A stretch of 64,000 nucleotides of DNA from Orthonyx spaldingii (GCA_013397795.1 VZTJ01001732.1:1220568-1284567), one strand, 5' to 3'. Shown: positions 36,241-50,275, counted from the stretch's first letter. Notes: generated by a model not told the origin, from the letters alone. Program-made: numbers and translations.

Positions 36241-39018
36241 TGGGTTGGGCAATATTTAGGCACACGGCATGAGGGGAAATGAATCAAAACAGGGATGGGT
36301 GGAGGACAGAAGGCCAAGTTGGCAGGGGAGAGTCTTATGAATGTGAGAAAAGCAACTTAGAAGGCCAGACAACTTTGTAAATCTAATTCTGGAAGGCTAT
36401 CTGAATTAGATGAATACTGCATCCTTGGGAAGTGGGATTAAGGTCAAGAGGAGAAAAAAAGGCAGATGACTTGGACAGCAAGACTTAGCTACTAACCTTC
36501 ACCTAACTAGCTAAATGAAAGAGAGAATCCTCATATTAATTTCAAGAATCTTTTCCAGGAAAACAAATTACTCACCCAGCTATACTGAAAAATATACTGA
36601 GAGCTATACTGAAAATACAATATTGAAAAAAAATATATATACACCTTATCTTTAAAACATTGCTGTAACCTCATCTCTTTACTGCCCTCTCCAAGGTTCC
36701 TGGAAATTTGATGGTTAGAAGCAAGCTGCAATTTTCTGGGATAAATAAATACTATAATCTCCTTACATTCATGAAGATGTATTCAATGTAGAAATTAACT
36801 ATCTGTGATACCATTTATATTGCATTCATCTCAACAAGTACTTCTATTATGACCAAGGGACTAATTTTATAGCAAGTATCAATGAAAAACAAAATTAAGC
36901 ATTTGCATCAGAATTTAAGAGAATTACAGCATATATTTGACCAGGACACAGTAGTAATACTGTATAAGTTTTGTGATCATTAGTAACCAAATAAAATAAA
37001 CTTTAAAATATTTTTTTTTCAAACAGCAAGCCATACTACATTCCAAATTCATGAAATGTTTTGTTAATACATTAACTTTCAAATAACTATATTTAATAAT
37101 TTCACTGGTATATGGATATTCAGTGGAGATGTTTTTTCCTTGGTGAACTTGTCACTTCACTACTATTTTTCTTTCAGCCATTCGACTCATCTTGAAACAG
37201 AAAATGGACCCATCTTATATTAAAAACATGATCTTCTTTCCATGAACTCAGAGTAGGAGTAGGCCCACAGAGAAGAAATATTCCCTCCTCACCCCATGCT
37301 ACAGCATATAAACTTCAAAACGGAGTTTTGGGTTTTCTACAACACTTTCACTGATTATGCCGTACCCATTTACAACTTGTTAGTTCATTTTTTATTTTTC
37401 CATCCTCTGTAGACCATGCTGTTGATCACAATTCAGGCACAGTTTCACAGCTAGTTTCTTTCACAATCCATGTTCATGTTGCCACCAAAAGGGAAAGTTC
37501 TCCCTATTTCATTAAGCCCTTGGCCCCTCTTTTGTGCTAGCACTGGATTGCTTGGATCAGATGGCTTGACTCTATTCAGCTGAAAACTATAAAAATTAAT
37601 TAATTAGTTTTCAGGCAGATCAGCTTTTTGATCTAACCAATTACACAGCTGCATGAATGTTGGTGCCAGCAGAAAAAAGGCATTATAACCCATTGCCTGG
37701 AGTAGAAAAGTGGTGGGACAGTAGCAGAATAGACTTAAACTGGTTTACACCAATTGTGAAACTGCAGCCCTACAATCACATGAAACTTTGCTGAACATAC
37801 TGATCACCATCTTCAACAGCACAGCACTTTGAATACTAAACGACCAATGAAATAGGTGTTGATGTGACATGGTTAATATGTACAAACAAGAAATTAACAT
37901 ATGACACTATCAAGCACTGAATTCCTTGTTTATTAAAATGCATACTACTCTACATTGATCTTTACCTTAGGATCTTACTGAAACAGGGAACTCTTAGATA
38001 AATTTTTGCTCCTCATCTATTTTTTCTGCTTCATAAACATTAACATTTATAACTTGCTATTAAACCTTACCTAACAGAAATGCTTGTATTGCCATTTCAT
38101 AGCACAAGGAAAATGTTAAATAAATTTTGTCCTCATTTTATGTCAAGTCCCTTGAAAATAATTGCTACTGTTACTATACACATACTAATTGTATATTTTT
38201 GAAAAAATTGGAGATATATTATTTTGATCAGTCCAGCAATAATTAATATATTCATGTACAAGTTTCATCTACTTCCTCACTATTTTGCTTTGTTTTATTT
38301 CTTCCTGTAATTTTTAGCCCCACTAAAGGTCCTAACAGGTAAACCTAAATGGGTGTTGCATATGTGACACAAGAAAGACATACCAAGTAGCATAACTGCC
38401 TAGGACACACAGCAGTAATTTTCTAGAAATGTACTATTCATATCTGTTGAAACAATTTTATTTCTAGAAGAAAAAAAGTAGGTACAAACTCTCTTCTTTA
38501 TCCCTTTCTTAACTATATGATGCTCAACATGGATTCCACCAATTTGAGCCAGTCAATAATTTTAAGTCAGCCTTGCAAAATGCTACTGCAGAGTTCTGAT
38601 GAAAAATCAGTGTAAGACTATTGTCAGATATTATATACTTGTAGAGAGAAGTTTGTCCCGATATACTGATGAGATTTAGAAATCACAAGATTCCTTCCCT
38701 AAAATATCACATTCCTAGCCATTGCAGCAAGAATTTCATCTTGCTTATTTCTCCCATGGACCCTCTAGACTACATTAGCTAAAAATAATTAAAATCACAG
38801 AACTACTTTACTGTAACTGATATCCTTCTACTCTACCTAATTTCCGAACAGACCCCCAGAACCTGCACTGTTACCAATGCCAAGCAAAAAAAAAAACAAA
38901 CCAAAAAACCAAACCCCAAAACAACCAGAGAAGAATCAGAAATGTCAGGTTTTCTGGCTGTAGTTTTTCCATTTCACCTTTAAATGCCAGAAGTCATTTG
39001 TCACTTCTACTGGATTAC
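36241..39018. other. A+T-rich non-coding stretch
   Basis: A 14-bp direct repeat (agctatactgaaaa) starts at 36578 and again at 36602. An A-rich tract lies at 38885-38926. No gene or mobile element was recognised. Confidence 0.5.
38885..38926 (+). repeat. A-rich low-complexity tract with C interruptions
   Basis: About 40 bases of A runs broken by C and CC, containing almost no other bases. Simple low-complexity sequence. Confidence 0.75.
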
Positions 39019-39093
39019 CTCATAGATGTTCAAAGTCTGCCAAGTGCTTTTCACTATTATTTCCATCAACCTTTCAGTGTGATGACTAATCTG
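39019..39093 (-). other. Candidate 75-nt exon, minus strand (unidentified)
   Basis: On the minus strand it starts after catcatgtagttctgcag and ends at gag|gtaatc. Only one frame is open, giving 25 codons in phase 0 at both ends, beginning QISHHTERLMEIIVKSTW. The donor is moderate and no family is recognised. Such combinations are expected by chance several times in 64 kb. Confidence 0.17.
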
Positions 39094-39291
39094 CTGCAGA
39101 ACTACATGATGGAACACAATGGTTAAAAATAGTAAGGAATATCTTTGCTTTCTTTTATTGCCAGTCGTTTCCGGAGTTCTTCACGCCCTCATGTAATTTT
39201 CTGTCATTATAAAACAAAAATTTAAGCAGCTTTCTGTCCTTCAGTAACACTTATATATCAGTCTATTTGCTCACACTATATTATATAAAGT

Positions 39292-39308
39292 TATATATAT
39301 ATATATAT
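39292..39308. repeat. (TA)n microsatellite
   Basis: Seventeen bases of alternating T and A. Confidence 0.85.
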
Positions 39309-42300
39309 GATACATATAATGCATGTGCAATTATACACATCCAAAATGTATATCTTGAGACTATAATTTTAAGCACCCAAAATTTAGAAAACACTGGAAT
39401 AAGTATTATTGGTACAACCTTGTTTAAAAAGCTAAGAGTGACAGAGGCCTTACAAAAATCTCAGAAGAAAATGAATAATTCTACCTTTGAACAAGTATTT
39501 GAAATGTCTGTAATGAGTAGGGCTTGCGGCCATACATGATAAGGGCAAAGCAATGTATTTAATAGCTGCTCATTAAGTGCATCCTGCGTGAGGTAGGAAT
39601 TCTGTGGAAAAATAGTGTAATCTCATAATTAAATGTAAACACATGAGGGACCAAGTTTACTCCATCAAAACCTCCCAGGCTTTTTCTCATTCCTTATCCC
39701 TTACTGAAGTTCTGTTATCCTCACTGTCCATGCCTCTCCTGTTCCTGTCCCAATTCCTTCTGTATATTTCTATATGTTTGCCTTTTCCCGACCCACATTC
39801 CACCCAGGCAACTCCTCCTCTGTGTTTCCACGAGGGTACAAAACAGCAAAAAAAAAAAGAGACTGCTTGATCTGTCCCAATGACTGGACCTAGATCTTCT
39901 CCAGTTCCAAACAGTATAGGAATACATGTGTACAAAGCAGGAGTTCAGTTCAAGGTTATTTTATCTAAAGAAGAACACAGCTGAAAACTTGATTTTGTCA
40001 CAGGTGGAACTCTGGAACTCCAGTAATATGCAATCCCATGAGCTTGCACATGGCAGCAAAGTCATTCCTTAGGATATTCTTGTCTGGTCCAAGCACTGTT
40101 GAACAAAAAGTTGGAGGTCATTTATTTAAAGATGGTGCATACACAAAAGCTCAAATCAAGCTCCACAGGTCATGTTAATATATTAAGTCCTATGATTTGA
40201 CTTCTGGACTTGGCAATTCTAACAGTGTTCTTTTAATACTGGTTGTGTGTGTATGTGCCTGTATTTGTACACGATATATTTTACAATAAAACCAAAATTG
40301 ATCAATGCTCTTGATCTAGAGGAGGTGTGACTCACTCCTCACAGTGCTTTACACTACTTTGATTTTGGTGTAGTTACTTCTAATGCACACTAATCTGCCA
40401 GTAAATTATTGGTTCTTTTCATGCACGTGAGCACCCCCACACATAAATCAAGTTTTATACATGCAGTCATATAGGTACAGCTACCTGCACACTCAAACAT
40501 TAAAACAAAGAGAGTGTACAAAGCAATTTATATCTTCTACATTTTGTGTATGGCCATGTCTGACTGCATTTGTTCTACTGTGTTTTTGGGAAGATTATCT
40601 TACTAAGATCCTATTCAAGCCTGCTGCCAGAAAATTTCAGTTTAGCACTAAATTGAAAGCTAAACTAAGGCAATAAACTAAACTTACCCCTTACTCCCGG
40701 AGAGGGTCCAACAAAAAAAAAGAACATAAAAGCTGCTTGTTCAGCTGTGGCACTCCTCTTTTAAAGCTATTGTATGACTGCCTCTATTTCAATGACACAT
40801 GCTGCCTGTCAGAAGGTGATAGTCTCTGTCATATTTATTAAAAGGCATTTTATTACTAAGCAGTCTTAAGTAGCTAACTAAAGACTGTGACATAAATCAT
40901 GTATGACATTATAAGACACGAAAAATGTTCTCAAAGTAGTTAGCAATGAGTGACCCTACTATACAATATTTTTAGCAGCACAAAATGATCAGAAAAATAC
41001 TGTCTTACAGGTCAGAAGATTCTAAACTTTTTAATGTCAAAAGCCATCATCCTCAGCAGTTGAATTTGATTTTGCCTCTCTCTGGTAACTGAAAAAGTAT
41101 AGAATCCTGCAAGCTAGAAGCTGCCTTTCCAGGGACTCATGGGAATTGTTTCATCCAACAGTTTCTGCATCTCATTAACTCTGTTTTTGAAAGTGTTCCC
41201 GATTGCTGATCAAAATATGTAATAAAATATACTTTGTTTTAGAAGTATTTATTTACTATACCTTTTCTGGATGTAATCTTCTAATGCATCATTTTTTACA
41301 CAGCAATAACATAACGTAACATTTAAGAATGGTATGCCACTGCTAATTTACATTACAGAAAGGACTGTACAAAAGACTGGAGTGCAGAGATGTCCAAACT
41401 CACTTTAAGCCACCTACAAAAAGACATCCTGCTGCCTGACCATGGCCAAACATATCAGCTTATTCAGTCTGGAAAACTTGCGTGTTTCCCCAGCAAGATT
41501 TCTGCCAGTGGTTAAACTCACTTATTTATACAGGTATTTGGGTACTTCTACATTGTGCTAGATGTGCAGGTTTCATTTACACATCTCTGGTGCTGCCTGA
41601 GTTTAACAAGACTTCTTGACTTGGCAGCATTTGCTATGTTGATGCTACTATAAACTTGAAAAGTGTATTTATTTTTTCCCTTGGAGATAGCTGATATGAA
41701 ATCCTGATATCACCCTAGCATGTAATCCTGATCACATACACAATAAAGGTTTATTAACACACTAAGCATTACTTTTCCCTTTCTGTACCTAACACCAGTG
41801 CATTATTGGGTTATTTCAATAAAACTGGGGCAGGTATCCCAATACTTCTCCTTTGGACAGTAAAATACAAGGAAATACAAAATTTTAAGGAATAAAATAC
41901 AATTGAAATATTTTTGAGGCTAAATATTAAATGTGATTATGTTTATAAGAAAAGTGAACAACTACTTTGTAAAGAAAGGAAAAGTTGGGTTTGGCTGCAT
42001 AAGAAAACGGCAGGAGAAGAAGACACCCTGTAGAAGTTACTGCAGGCCTTGAAATTAATAGAAACCACCAGCATCAAATGGCTGTGAGATCAGTGCTGCT
42101 TATTTCTCTCTGCAAGAAGATAGACAAAAATGTTCAACACATATTCAAGTACAGAGATATCAGGTCTTCAAATTACACAGAAATAAAATAGATGGATCTA
42201 AGGAAAAAAAGAGATGAAAACCTAATGTACTGGCTGTACTACCTAACAGTTTTCATGTTAAATTCCATTTTTTATTCCTAAGGACTCCATTACCATTAAA

Positions 42301-44935
42301 CTAAATAGTTCAATTTCTGTAAAGCAATGAGAAGCAGCATCCTATCAATAACCTATTTTGTGGGTAAGAGTTTGGAATTTCAAACCTGGAAATTACTTTG
42401 AATGATTGCTGCTGACAATTGTTTTGCTTCATGCTATTTCTTGACATTGTATCTGGGTGGTAAATAGTTCCTTTCCTCTGAAATTATGAAATCTCAGAAA
42501 TATTTCTTCTCCGCATTAGAATTAACCCCAGAAGTTTCAAAGTTTCCCCACATAAAAGCAGGGAAGACAGAGTCCAGAACAGCCAAAAGGCATCAGTTGT
42601 CAGTGTCTTTATTTTAATGTCAGAGCAGGGACTTGGAACTCAGCTTTCTGCAACCCAATCCCAGTGCTCCCTTTATTTTTCATATTTCTCATTAATTTTT
42701 TTTCTTTCTTCTTCATTCCTAGTAAAAGTTTTCATGAAGTAGCATTTTCAGAGGAAAAATAAAATATTAACCCTCCTTAACAGCTTTTGTAGAAACAGAG
42801 AGGAAAAACAGTCAGGCATTTTGCTTGCTCTTACTATAACAAGCAAAACCAGGTATGTGAAGGAACACAATAATTTGCTTGATAAAAATATACTTGTTTA
42901 CAGCAAGTTGAGAATATTCATTTAGTCAGTTCCAAGGTGTGACTGTAAGGATGCAAACCATTCTGTTGAATAAGATATTAAAATAAATCAACATACTATT
43001 AACAACTGTTCCAAATATTCCAGATTAAACTGGAAGTGAAGAGATCAGGCTAACATTATTAGCCAAAGAATTTTCACCACTCATATGAACTTAAATTATT
43101 TAAGCCAGTTTCAACATTTGAAGAACTTTCCTGCTCTCAAGGGAAATATTAAATGTATACGTCAGTAATTCACAGATTGCTGCTGCTGCTAGTCACCAGA
43201 ATCTGGCTTTAATTCCAGCCAGTTAAAATCTCTCTTCAAATTAAAAGTGTTTAATTCACTAAAAACATATCAAAATCAAACAGAAACTAGACAAACTTAC
43301 TAATGATAGACAACTTAAAATGATACTTTTCCTTTAGGACCTGAGAAAGGGAGGTGCCTGATGACTCGAATTACCTGGAGAGTGAGCTGTGATCTAATTT
43401 ACATGGTAGTAATGAACACATAGCTTTCTAATTACTTCCTGAACCATTTGCACACTGAGTTGACTGAACCTGGAGTCCAGAGAGCAAAGAATATGACACT
43501 ATAGAGAAAAGGAATAGTCCAAGCCAAAGGACATTACAATAAACATTTGGATGCAATTTGCATGGGTGTGAGGAAAAAACCTGGGTCATACTGTGGCGAA
43601 GAGTTCAGTAGTTTTCATTTCCCACCCTTCATACATTTTAGGGCTACTGTAGTGCAGCACTGTTCCCAGAAGAAACAGAGGATGAGGTAGTGGTCTTAAC
43701 AATTCAGCCTGCCTTAGGCAGGGCTCTTGTTTGTTGTCTCTTCTTGAATGACAATGTGGTTTCAGAATGCCTAGCAGAAGATGTTACATCGTTAATTTGT
43801 CCTTTCATTCTCCTTAGCTATTAATCAGATAGGCAGGGGCTTGCTCTTCTGTTGCCTCTGAAATTCTCCTGCACCATTCCTCAATAAACCTGGCTATCAA
43901 AGATAGCCTTCAGAGCAGTCGCCAGCCGTGGAAGGGATTCACAAATCATTTAAGTGCTACCTGGCTGCTTGAGGAAAGAGGGGCTTTATACTCAAGATCT
44001 AAAAGAGCCTCTGCAGATATGAAGCTGACCAGACTATGAATTGCCAAAGGGTTTTCAAGGAATGCAAAATGGTCCCATTGCTATGTATGAATTCATTTAC
44101 AGTTGTATTTATTAAACAGCAGGGTAAGTAATTCCTTTTTGATTTCTTTCCTAGAATGAGAACAAGGTTCAGTTAGGCTTTAGATTGTCTGACAACCTTT
44201 ATTTCATGCAGAGTGTCAGATACACGTTAAAAACTCCCAGTGACAACTCTGGTTCCCCCAAAAAGGCTGGGTTTTTTTCTAGGAAGTACTGTTCTGCAGG
44301 TGAATCTGGAACTTTCTGTGATGTTAGGCAAATAATGCCGTCTCTAGGAGTCTTCTAAACCTGTGTGTGGTCACACACTTCAATTTAATGGATTTTACCT
44401 CATTTCTCCAAAAGAACCAATAAGATAGCTTAATCATACACTTCTGCCTGTGTTAAAAAGTTCTTATAGCTGTTTCACTGAGAGGGTCTTCATTCTTCCT
44501 TCTTTGAAAAAAGGACTTAAAGTTTGGCAGGATCCTTTTCACTGTCACTATGCAGTCTCACCCTGTGCAGACATGCTCTAAATTTCTGAGAAAAATCAGG
44601 AGTTTGCACGTGCTTGATGAAAGCTTGCTAGAGGGTATCAAGCAACATTCTTTACAGAGCCTGTTTTCACATTTTGTCTTCGAAACTGAACAGAGCTTTT
44701 CCTTGCAACAGCTCCTCATGGCTGCCAGAAACAATTATGGCACTGGGCACTGGAACAGAAAAGAGGCAAACAGTCTTCTTGTGTTCTCAATGTTCTTCTT
44801 GTTATACACACAGCTCAGAAAAGAATCACTTGGGTTGGAAGACGCAGTGCTCATAAAAAAAGTGAGTGAAAAGTATGGGGAGACTTGACAGGAGAAAAGC
44901 AGAAGGGGCAAACTGGGAAAAGTGTGAAAAATATT

Positions 44936-44975
44936 AATTAGTACTACTAATTTCAAATTAGTACTACTAAGTGCA
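44936..44975 (+). repeat. 20-bp tandem duplication, two copies
   Basis: The unit aattagtactactaannnca occurs at 44936-44955 and 44956-44975. The first 15 bases are identical and only two or three positions near the end differ. Confidence 0.9.
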
Positions 44976-45416
44976 ACTGCTTCCCACAAGAACCTGGAAC
45001 AGGACACACAGTTCTCAATTTTTAAGATTCCTCTGCTGTAGGTATCCTGTTGGGAAAGTCACTGCTGAACTGCATGAGTCTTCTCTATGCTGTGGTCAAC
45101 CCACAAAGGAGATGGCAGCTTACAGCTGTTGGCAAATACTTCATTTGAAGATACGCAAAAGCCTCTGCTACAGGTCAGTAAAATCTCTATTTAATACCAA
45201 GATTGCAGCCTGTGTAGCTCCACCTAAGAACAATTCTGTTTTTCAGGAAGGTCTTACTTCCTTTGCTGCACTCTACCTTGTCAGATAGGATGGTACATTA
45301 AAATCTAGATAAAATATGACATATACTTCAAAGTTTTATTCAAAGTTTAAAACATATCAGCATTAAGTTCACCTGTGCAATCTTTAATTGTTTCCTATAT
45401 ACATAAAGATTCTATC

Positions 45417-45438
45417 TTTTTTTTTTTCTTTTTTTTTT
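45417..45438 (+). repeat. Poly-T tract with one C interruption
   Basis: T11, one C, then T10. No adjacent retroposed sequence was recognised. Confidence 0.8.
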
Positions 45439-47679
45439 AATGAATATATTTGGGATCCCTGCTTCATTCAATAGTTAGGAAGTATAATGTTTAGGGAGCA
45501 ATTAAGGCCTAGACTTTGAATAATGACATTGTCATTAGACTTCTGCCTCATTTCCTCCAAAAGGCAGACAGTACCCTGAAATCAAGCAAAATCAAGGATT
45601 AGTGTTCTCTTCTGAATGTGAATTTAAAAGTCTCTGTTGAGCTGAATAAGAGGAGATCCTGAGGGAAAGAACAGCACTCTAGTCCTTGAGGGAGCAGACT
45701 ATGTCAGGAGAAAGGTGAGGGAAGAGAAAGCAAGGTCTCACTCATACAATGGAAGACTGCTCTGTTGGAACTGTTCTGCCTCTGAAGTCTGCCAGAAGAT
45801 CTGAATTCTGACAACGGTGACATAAGTCAAGAAGATCTCTGCTTTTCACACTTCAAGCTCCATAAGCACCTCAAAACTATATGAGCAATCAGGCCTAAAG
45901 TCTCCTGCATTGTGAGGAATAGGCATTCTTAACAAAACAGGATTTGCTCTCAGTCTTTCAAGTACACAGCTGTTTCTGTGCGGGCATAGAAAGGAGCTCA
46001 TTTCACAAAATAAATTATTTCTTGCTTGCAGGAAACTCATTTAATATAGCAGCAATTGCATAGAAAATCCCACATGGAAATTAGTTACTCAAAGCAGGGT
46101 TTGGCTAGAGGTCACAAACAAAGCAAAAGGGGAAAACACTGATTATGCAATCACAAAGCTATGCTGTGTTGTCAGCTCAACAGAGGTATATTTAACTGGA
46201 GCAACACAGCTCCATATACGGATAGACAGGCTTGCCTGAACGATAGACACTGTGCCCTCTGGGACAAAACACTCTACTGGCTAGTAACATAAAGGATTCC
46301 TGAATTAATTAAAATAAACTTATTGCCCAGAATTTGCTGATATTCCTGTAAATAACAGGTGAATGCTAGGAACTAGGATGTAGGGCTACAGGAACCCAAA
46401 AGGACTAAACATCCCCAGCTTCCATGTCAGTTCAGAAGTAGCCAGGAGAAGAGTCTCTGCTTTTCTGCACATTTAGTTGGGAAGCAGATGAATCCTTAAC
46501 TCTTTGCCCTACATTATAATCTGCTGCACCAGAACACAAAACTACAATGTTTGATTTACACCTTGAATAACTTTGGAGACACAAAATGGATTTCAACTCT
46601 CTTTCGGACAGCTGCAATTACGTGTCATTTCCTCACAGAACTTAACCTGAAAAACACAACCAACAACAGATTTAGTAACCTATGTGACTCAGACAGGAGA
46701 AAATATTGCAAAGAGTCTTTAATTCCTAGAATATTAGACTTATGAAGGAGTGTCTTCATGTCTGAGGATCAGATTCTTAAGGTCCAGCCTGCATAAATGT
46801 TGCTTACATGGCTCTTGGCTCAACAGAGGGACCACAGACGTTGTAAGCTATGGAGCCACTCAACAGAATCTGAAGAGAATATTTCCTTCAGTGTAGCTGC
46901 AAAATACCATAAATAGGCATTCCCTCTGCTTCCTTACAAAGAACAAAATCTCAGACTTGGCTCACTAAGACATTTGTTTCACTTGGGGGAGAGAATCCCC
47001 TTCATTTCTTTCCTACAACTATGACTATGTAATAGAATCAATATTTTTAAAAAAGATGAGTCTACAAGGTGCTCATTTTCTCTGACTTCATTATCTGCAA
47101 AAAAAGATTACAACACTATGCCGGAGTAAATTTCATTCCCTATATGGCCTCAAGGAAAAGTTAATGCACAGCAAGGAAGGGGACAGAATAATGTGGAAAT
47201 CAAAGGGCTGTTATAACCACTCTCCGTCCTACTTGCCCCAAACACTTCATGGCTTAGACGCTAAGGAAAGTTTCTTTTTCAGTGGCTATTGACTTGAATA
47301 GATTAACTTGTCCTGAAAATTGTTTAGGTGTATGCATTATAGTAATACGGGATATACATGCATGGTTCACTCTGATACTGAGGAAATGGATGCCTACTGC
47401 AATTGGTAAGACTGGAGATTGCGTGCCCACAGCTATTCAAAGTAGAGTGTTGACTGTTCTTTCTCCCTTACTGTCACTAAATTGCTATAAAAATTAATAA
47501 TTCACATGTCAAAATAACTCTCCTGTAATGAACCTGTAATGTGTAATCTAGTACCAGATAAAATGTTCCTTTGGTTTTGAATAAAGAAAATATTTTCATC
47601 TATTTTATTTTTCTCTTCCTTCAGACAACAGTTGAAAACAATTAGCATATAAAACATTTCTTGCTCTTCGTTCTTTATG

Positions 47680-48010
47680 TGCACACACTATGGACACAGT
47701 GAAGATATTAAACAGTATTGGTGCCAGTAGAGACCCTTGAGACACACCACTCATTGCTGGTTTCCATTTGGACATTGAGCCATTGACTGACTCTTATCTA
47801 ATAGTCCTTCCACCAAATCAATGTCTCTCACAATTCAGAGGCAAGAATGTTGCACAAGTACAGATAGATGACATCAGTAGCTCTTCCCTTGTTCATTGAT
47901 GCAGTTAATCCACCCTTGAAGGCTGCAGGATCAGTCATGCACAATTGGCCCTTGGTGAATATTTGCCCTTGGTGAAGCCATGCCGGCCATCCCTAATTTA
48001 ATTTCTGTAA
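47680..48010 (-). mobile_element. CR1 internal fragment (distal reverse-transcriptase region), antisense
   Basis: Colinear matches to inverted CR1 ORF2 sequence occur: gtgccagtagagacccttga (about 47721), acaccactcattgctggttt (about 47743), tggacattgagccattgac (about 47769), agatagatgacatcagtagc (about 47862), and ccttggtgaagccatgccgg (47968 on). The terminal octamers are absent, so this is an internal fragment lacking the 3' tail. Frameshifts and stops show it is dead. It contains a short local duplication (tgcccttggtgaa-type) at 47946-47976. Confidence 0.82.
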
Positions 48011-50184
48011 AATGTTGCACACTTTGTTGATGTTTGAGGTAAGGATATGCTTCTGTCATTTTTATTGAAAAAAAAACTTGTGGTACTCAGGTGTGTGATA
48101 TCATTTTATAGCATAAGACTTGCAGGAAATGCGGTTTTTAGGCAGAAAAGTGTTCCAGCAGCAAAGGTTATGCGATTTGATTTTTCACTGTGAATAATGT
48201 GAGATACTACAGAGGATTCATAGGTTTTCAGTAAGCAATATACTATTATAACATACACCACTCAATCAGAGTCTGGGAGCCAATGAGGAGCAACTAGGAT
48301 TTTGGAAATGCTGACAAATCTACTAAAATGATCTTTTATTTAGGAAATTGAGTCCTTACACATAGTGCAATTGAAAAGCCTGTGATTCTTTTATAGAACT
48401 GTACTCCAGCAATGTCAGTGACTGACAATATTCTGCCTGTGGTTGTGATTTCATTAAAGCAGGGTAACAACTCTGAGAATAAATTTCTGTTAGAAAATAT
48501 GAATACAAATAGAAAAATCTAGACCAAACCTTTGTATCACAGTAAGATGCAAAAATTTTGACAAACCACTGTTCAATGGGTAACTATGACCTAAATTCCT
48601 CTAGTTGAATACTTTCTGCAATCCAGACAAGGAAGAATTTACCAGTATGAAATATACCCCTTTTCAAACCCATTGGCGTCCGAGGACTTCATTGTCTTAT
48701 CCACAAAGTTTTGCACCCTCTTGAAATTGCTTTAATTAATAGTATGTGTCTGGTACCCAATAAACTGGTTCTGCTGCCATTTCCATTGCTCCTGTTTTTT
48801 CCATCGTGTGTAACAGAATTATCTCTGTTTGTTCTCAGTTCTATGCTACTTTTTCTGGTTTTCAACCAGCTTCAAAGACTTGTTGCAAGACTTTATTGCC
48901 TCTGATTCACCACCTTTTCATACATCATGTGTCGTTTCCTCATCTTATTTATGTATTTATTTCTTTCACCAGCCTCTCATCCTCCAGTGCCTTATCACTT
49001 CTCTCTCTGTGAACACTCCTAAAGACATGAACCCTGCAACTGTTCATTAAATATACTTCATAACTGTGTATCTATGTTTTGCCTCACTTAAACTTTATCT
49101 ATTTTTAAGTATGCTGTGACATAGTCCTTCTACAACATGGCTGACAGTAATCCTGAAGCAAAATTCAGTTTCACTAATGAATAGTTACTCATAACTAATC
49201 AGGGGTTTTGTTGCTGTTCCTGTTAAATTCTTCAATTCAGTTATTTATTCCTGAACAAAACTTTTCTCTGAACGTTGGCATACGTCTAAATTACTTCAGC
49301 TGTTTGCCTCCCTTCCACTTTTCTGTCATCATCAGTTATTTCCCAAACATAAGACAACCTTAGGGAAGGCAAAGGAAAACCAAGAGGGGTGTAGGGTAGT
49401 GCAGTAAGTGAAAAAAGCAGAAACAGAAGGGAAACATCAGACTGAAGGATATGGGAAGAAAATTGAGGAGGGGGTGAGCACCAAAGGAGGACAGGGGTGA
49501 ATCAGTGTGAAAAAGAGCTAGGCATGAAAGGAGAAGAGAAAACAAAGGAAAGAAAGACTTGGGGAAGCTATAGCCATAGATAGCATAAAGATTAGACAAT
49601 AAGAAATAACAGGCAAAGACGAGACAGAAAACAAAGGAGATTAATCAAGACCAAAAAAAAAAAAAGCCCTGGGGAGATGATGTGTATCAGAAATAAGGGG
49701 TGTTTTTAACCAAAATTGGAGATGCCTGGTATAATAGGGAACACTACAGACCAGAGTAGGACAATAAACAGAATAAATACTTTAAAATAAATGAGCACAG
49801 AGTGACTAGAGCAGTTGTGCTGCTGTACACTCTAAACAGAAAAGAGGTAAGTTATGAACATTAATCTGGTGTTTCTCTACAACTGAAAAGGAAAGCAGGA
49901 TGCTAAAAGGATCCTAAGATTGGATATTATGGTGGGGGTTTTTGCTATATGCTCTTTGATACCTCTGTGTGCTACAGTATATTGAATAAGGATAATAAAC
50001 CCACAGAGCTCTGCTGTCATCACACAATGATACATGGTAACAGTAAATGTACATTTTACATTGGGGTATATTGCTACTGATTGCTTATTTCAGTCTTTTG
50101 CCAAGCTGTAGTCTGCCCCATTCTTGCTCAACATTATAAATATTTCTAATGGAAATGGAATACACATCAAAAGATGTGATATTA
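48011..50184. other. A+T-rich non-coding stretch
   Basis: The CR1 similarity at 47.7-48.0 kb fades out into this stretch. A pyrimidine/purine-skewed block at about 49370-49600 (purine-rich on the plus strand) and a 13-A run at 49653-49665 were seen. No gene was recognised. Confidence 0.45.
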
Positions 50185-50275
50185 TTGTTTTATGAGGCAC
50201 TGGTTAGACCTCATGCTTAGCTGGGTTCATTTTGCTACAAAAAGGTTTTTATTGTACCACATAAAGGAGTACATG
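50185..50275 (+). mobile_element. Probable CR1 internal fragment, sense
   Basis: The sequence gaggcactggttagacctca, followed by a gttcattttgctac block and a gagtacatggg block, resembles the sense CR1 stretch shortly upstream of the 3' UTR (ggcactggttagacctcat..ggttcagtt). It is short and diverged, and the boundaries are approximate. Confidence 0.5.

Larger units (their letters stand above)
39094..47679. other. A+T-rich non-coding stretch
   Basis: It includes a (TA)n tract, a 20-bp tandem duplication and a poly-T tract (listed separately), and a near-palindrome around TGACTCA at 40322-40340. A short run of GCT triplets occurs near 43180. The frames 44550-44888 and 44971-45288 (+) are open for 112 and 105 codons but show no recognised motif. 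No mobile element was recognised. Confidence 0.45.

Noticed and set aside
44550..45288. Two successive plus frames (112 and 105 codons)
   Set aside because: They are in different frames, separated by stops, and resemble no known domain. No good donor/acceptor pair joins them.
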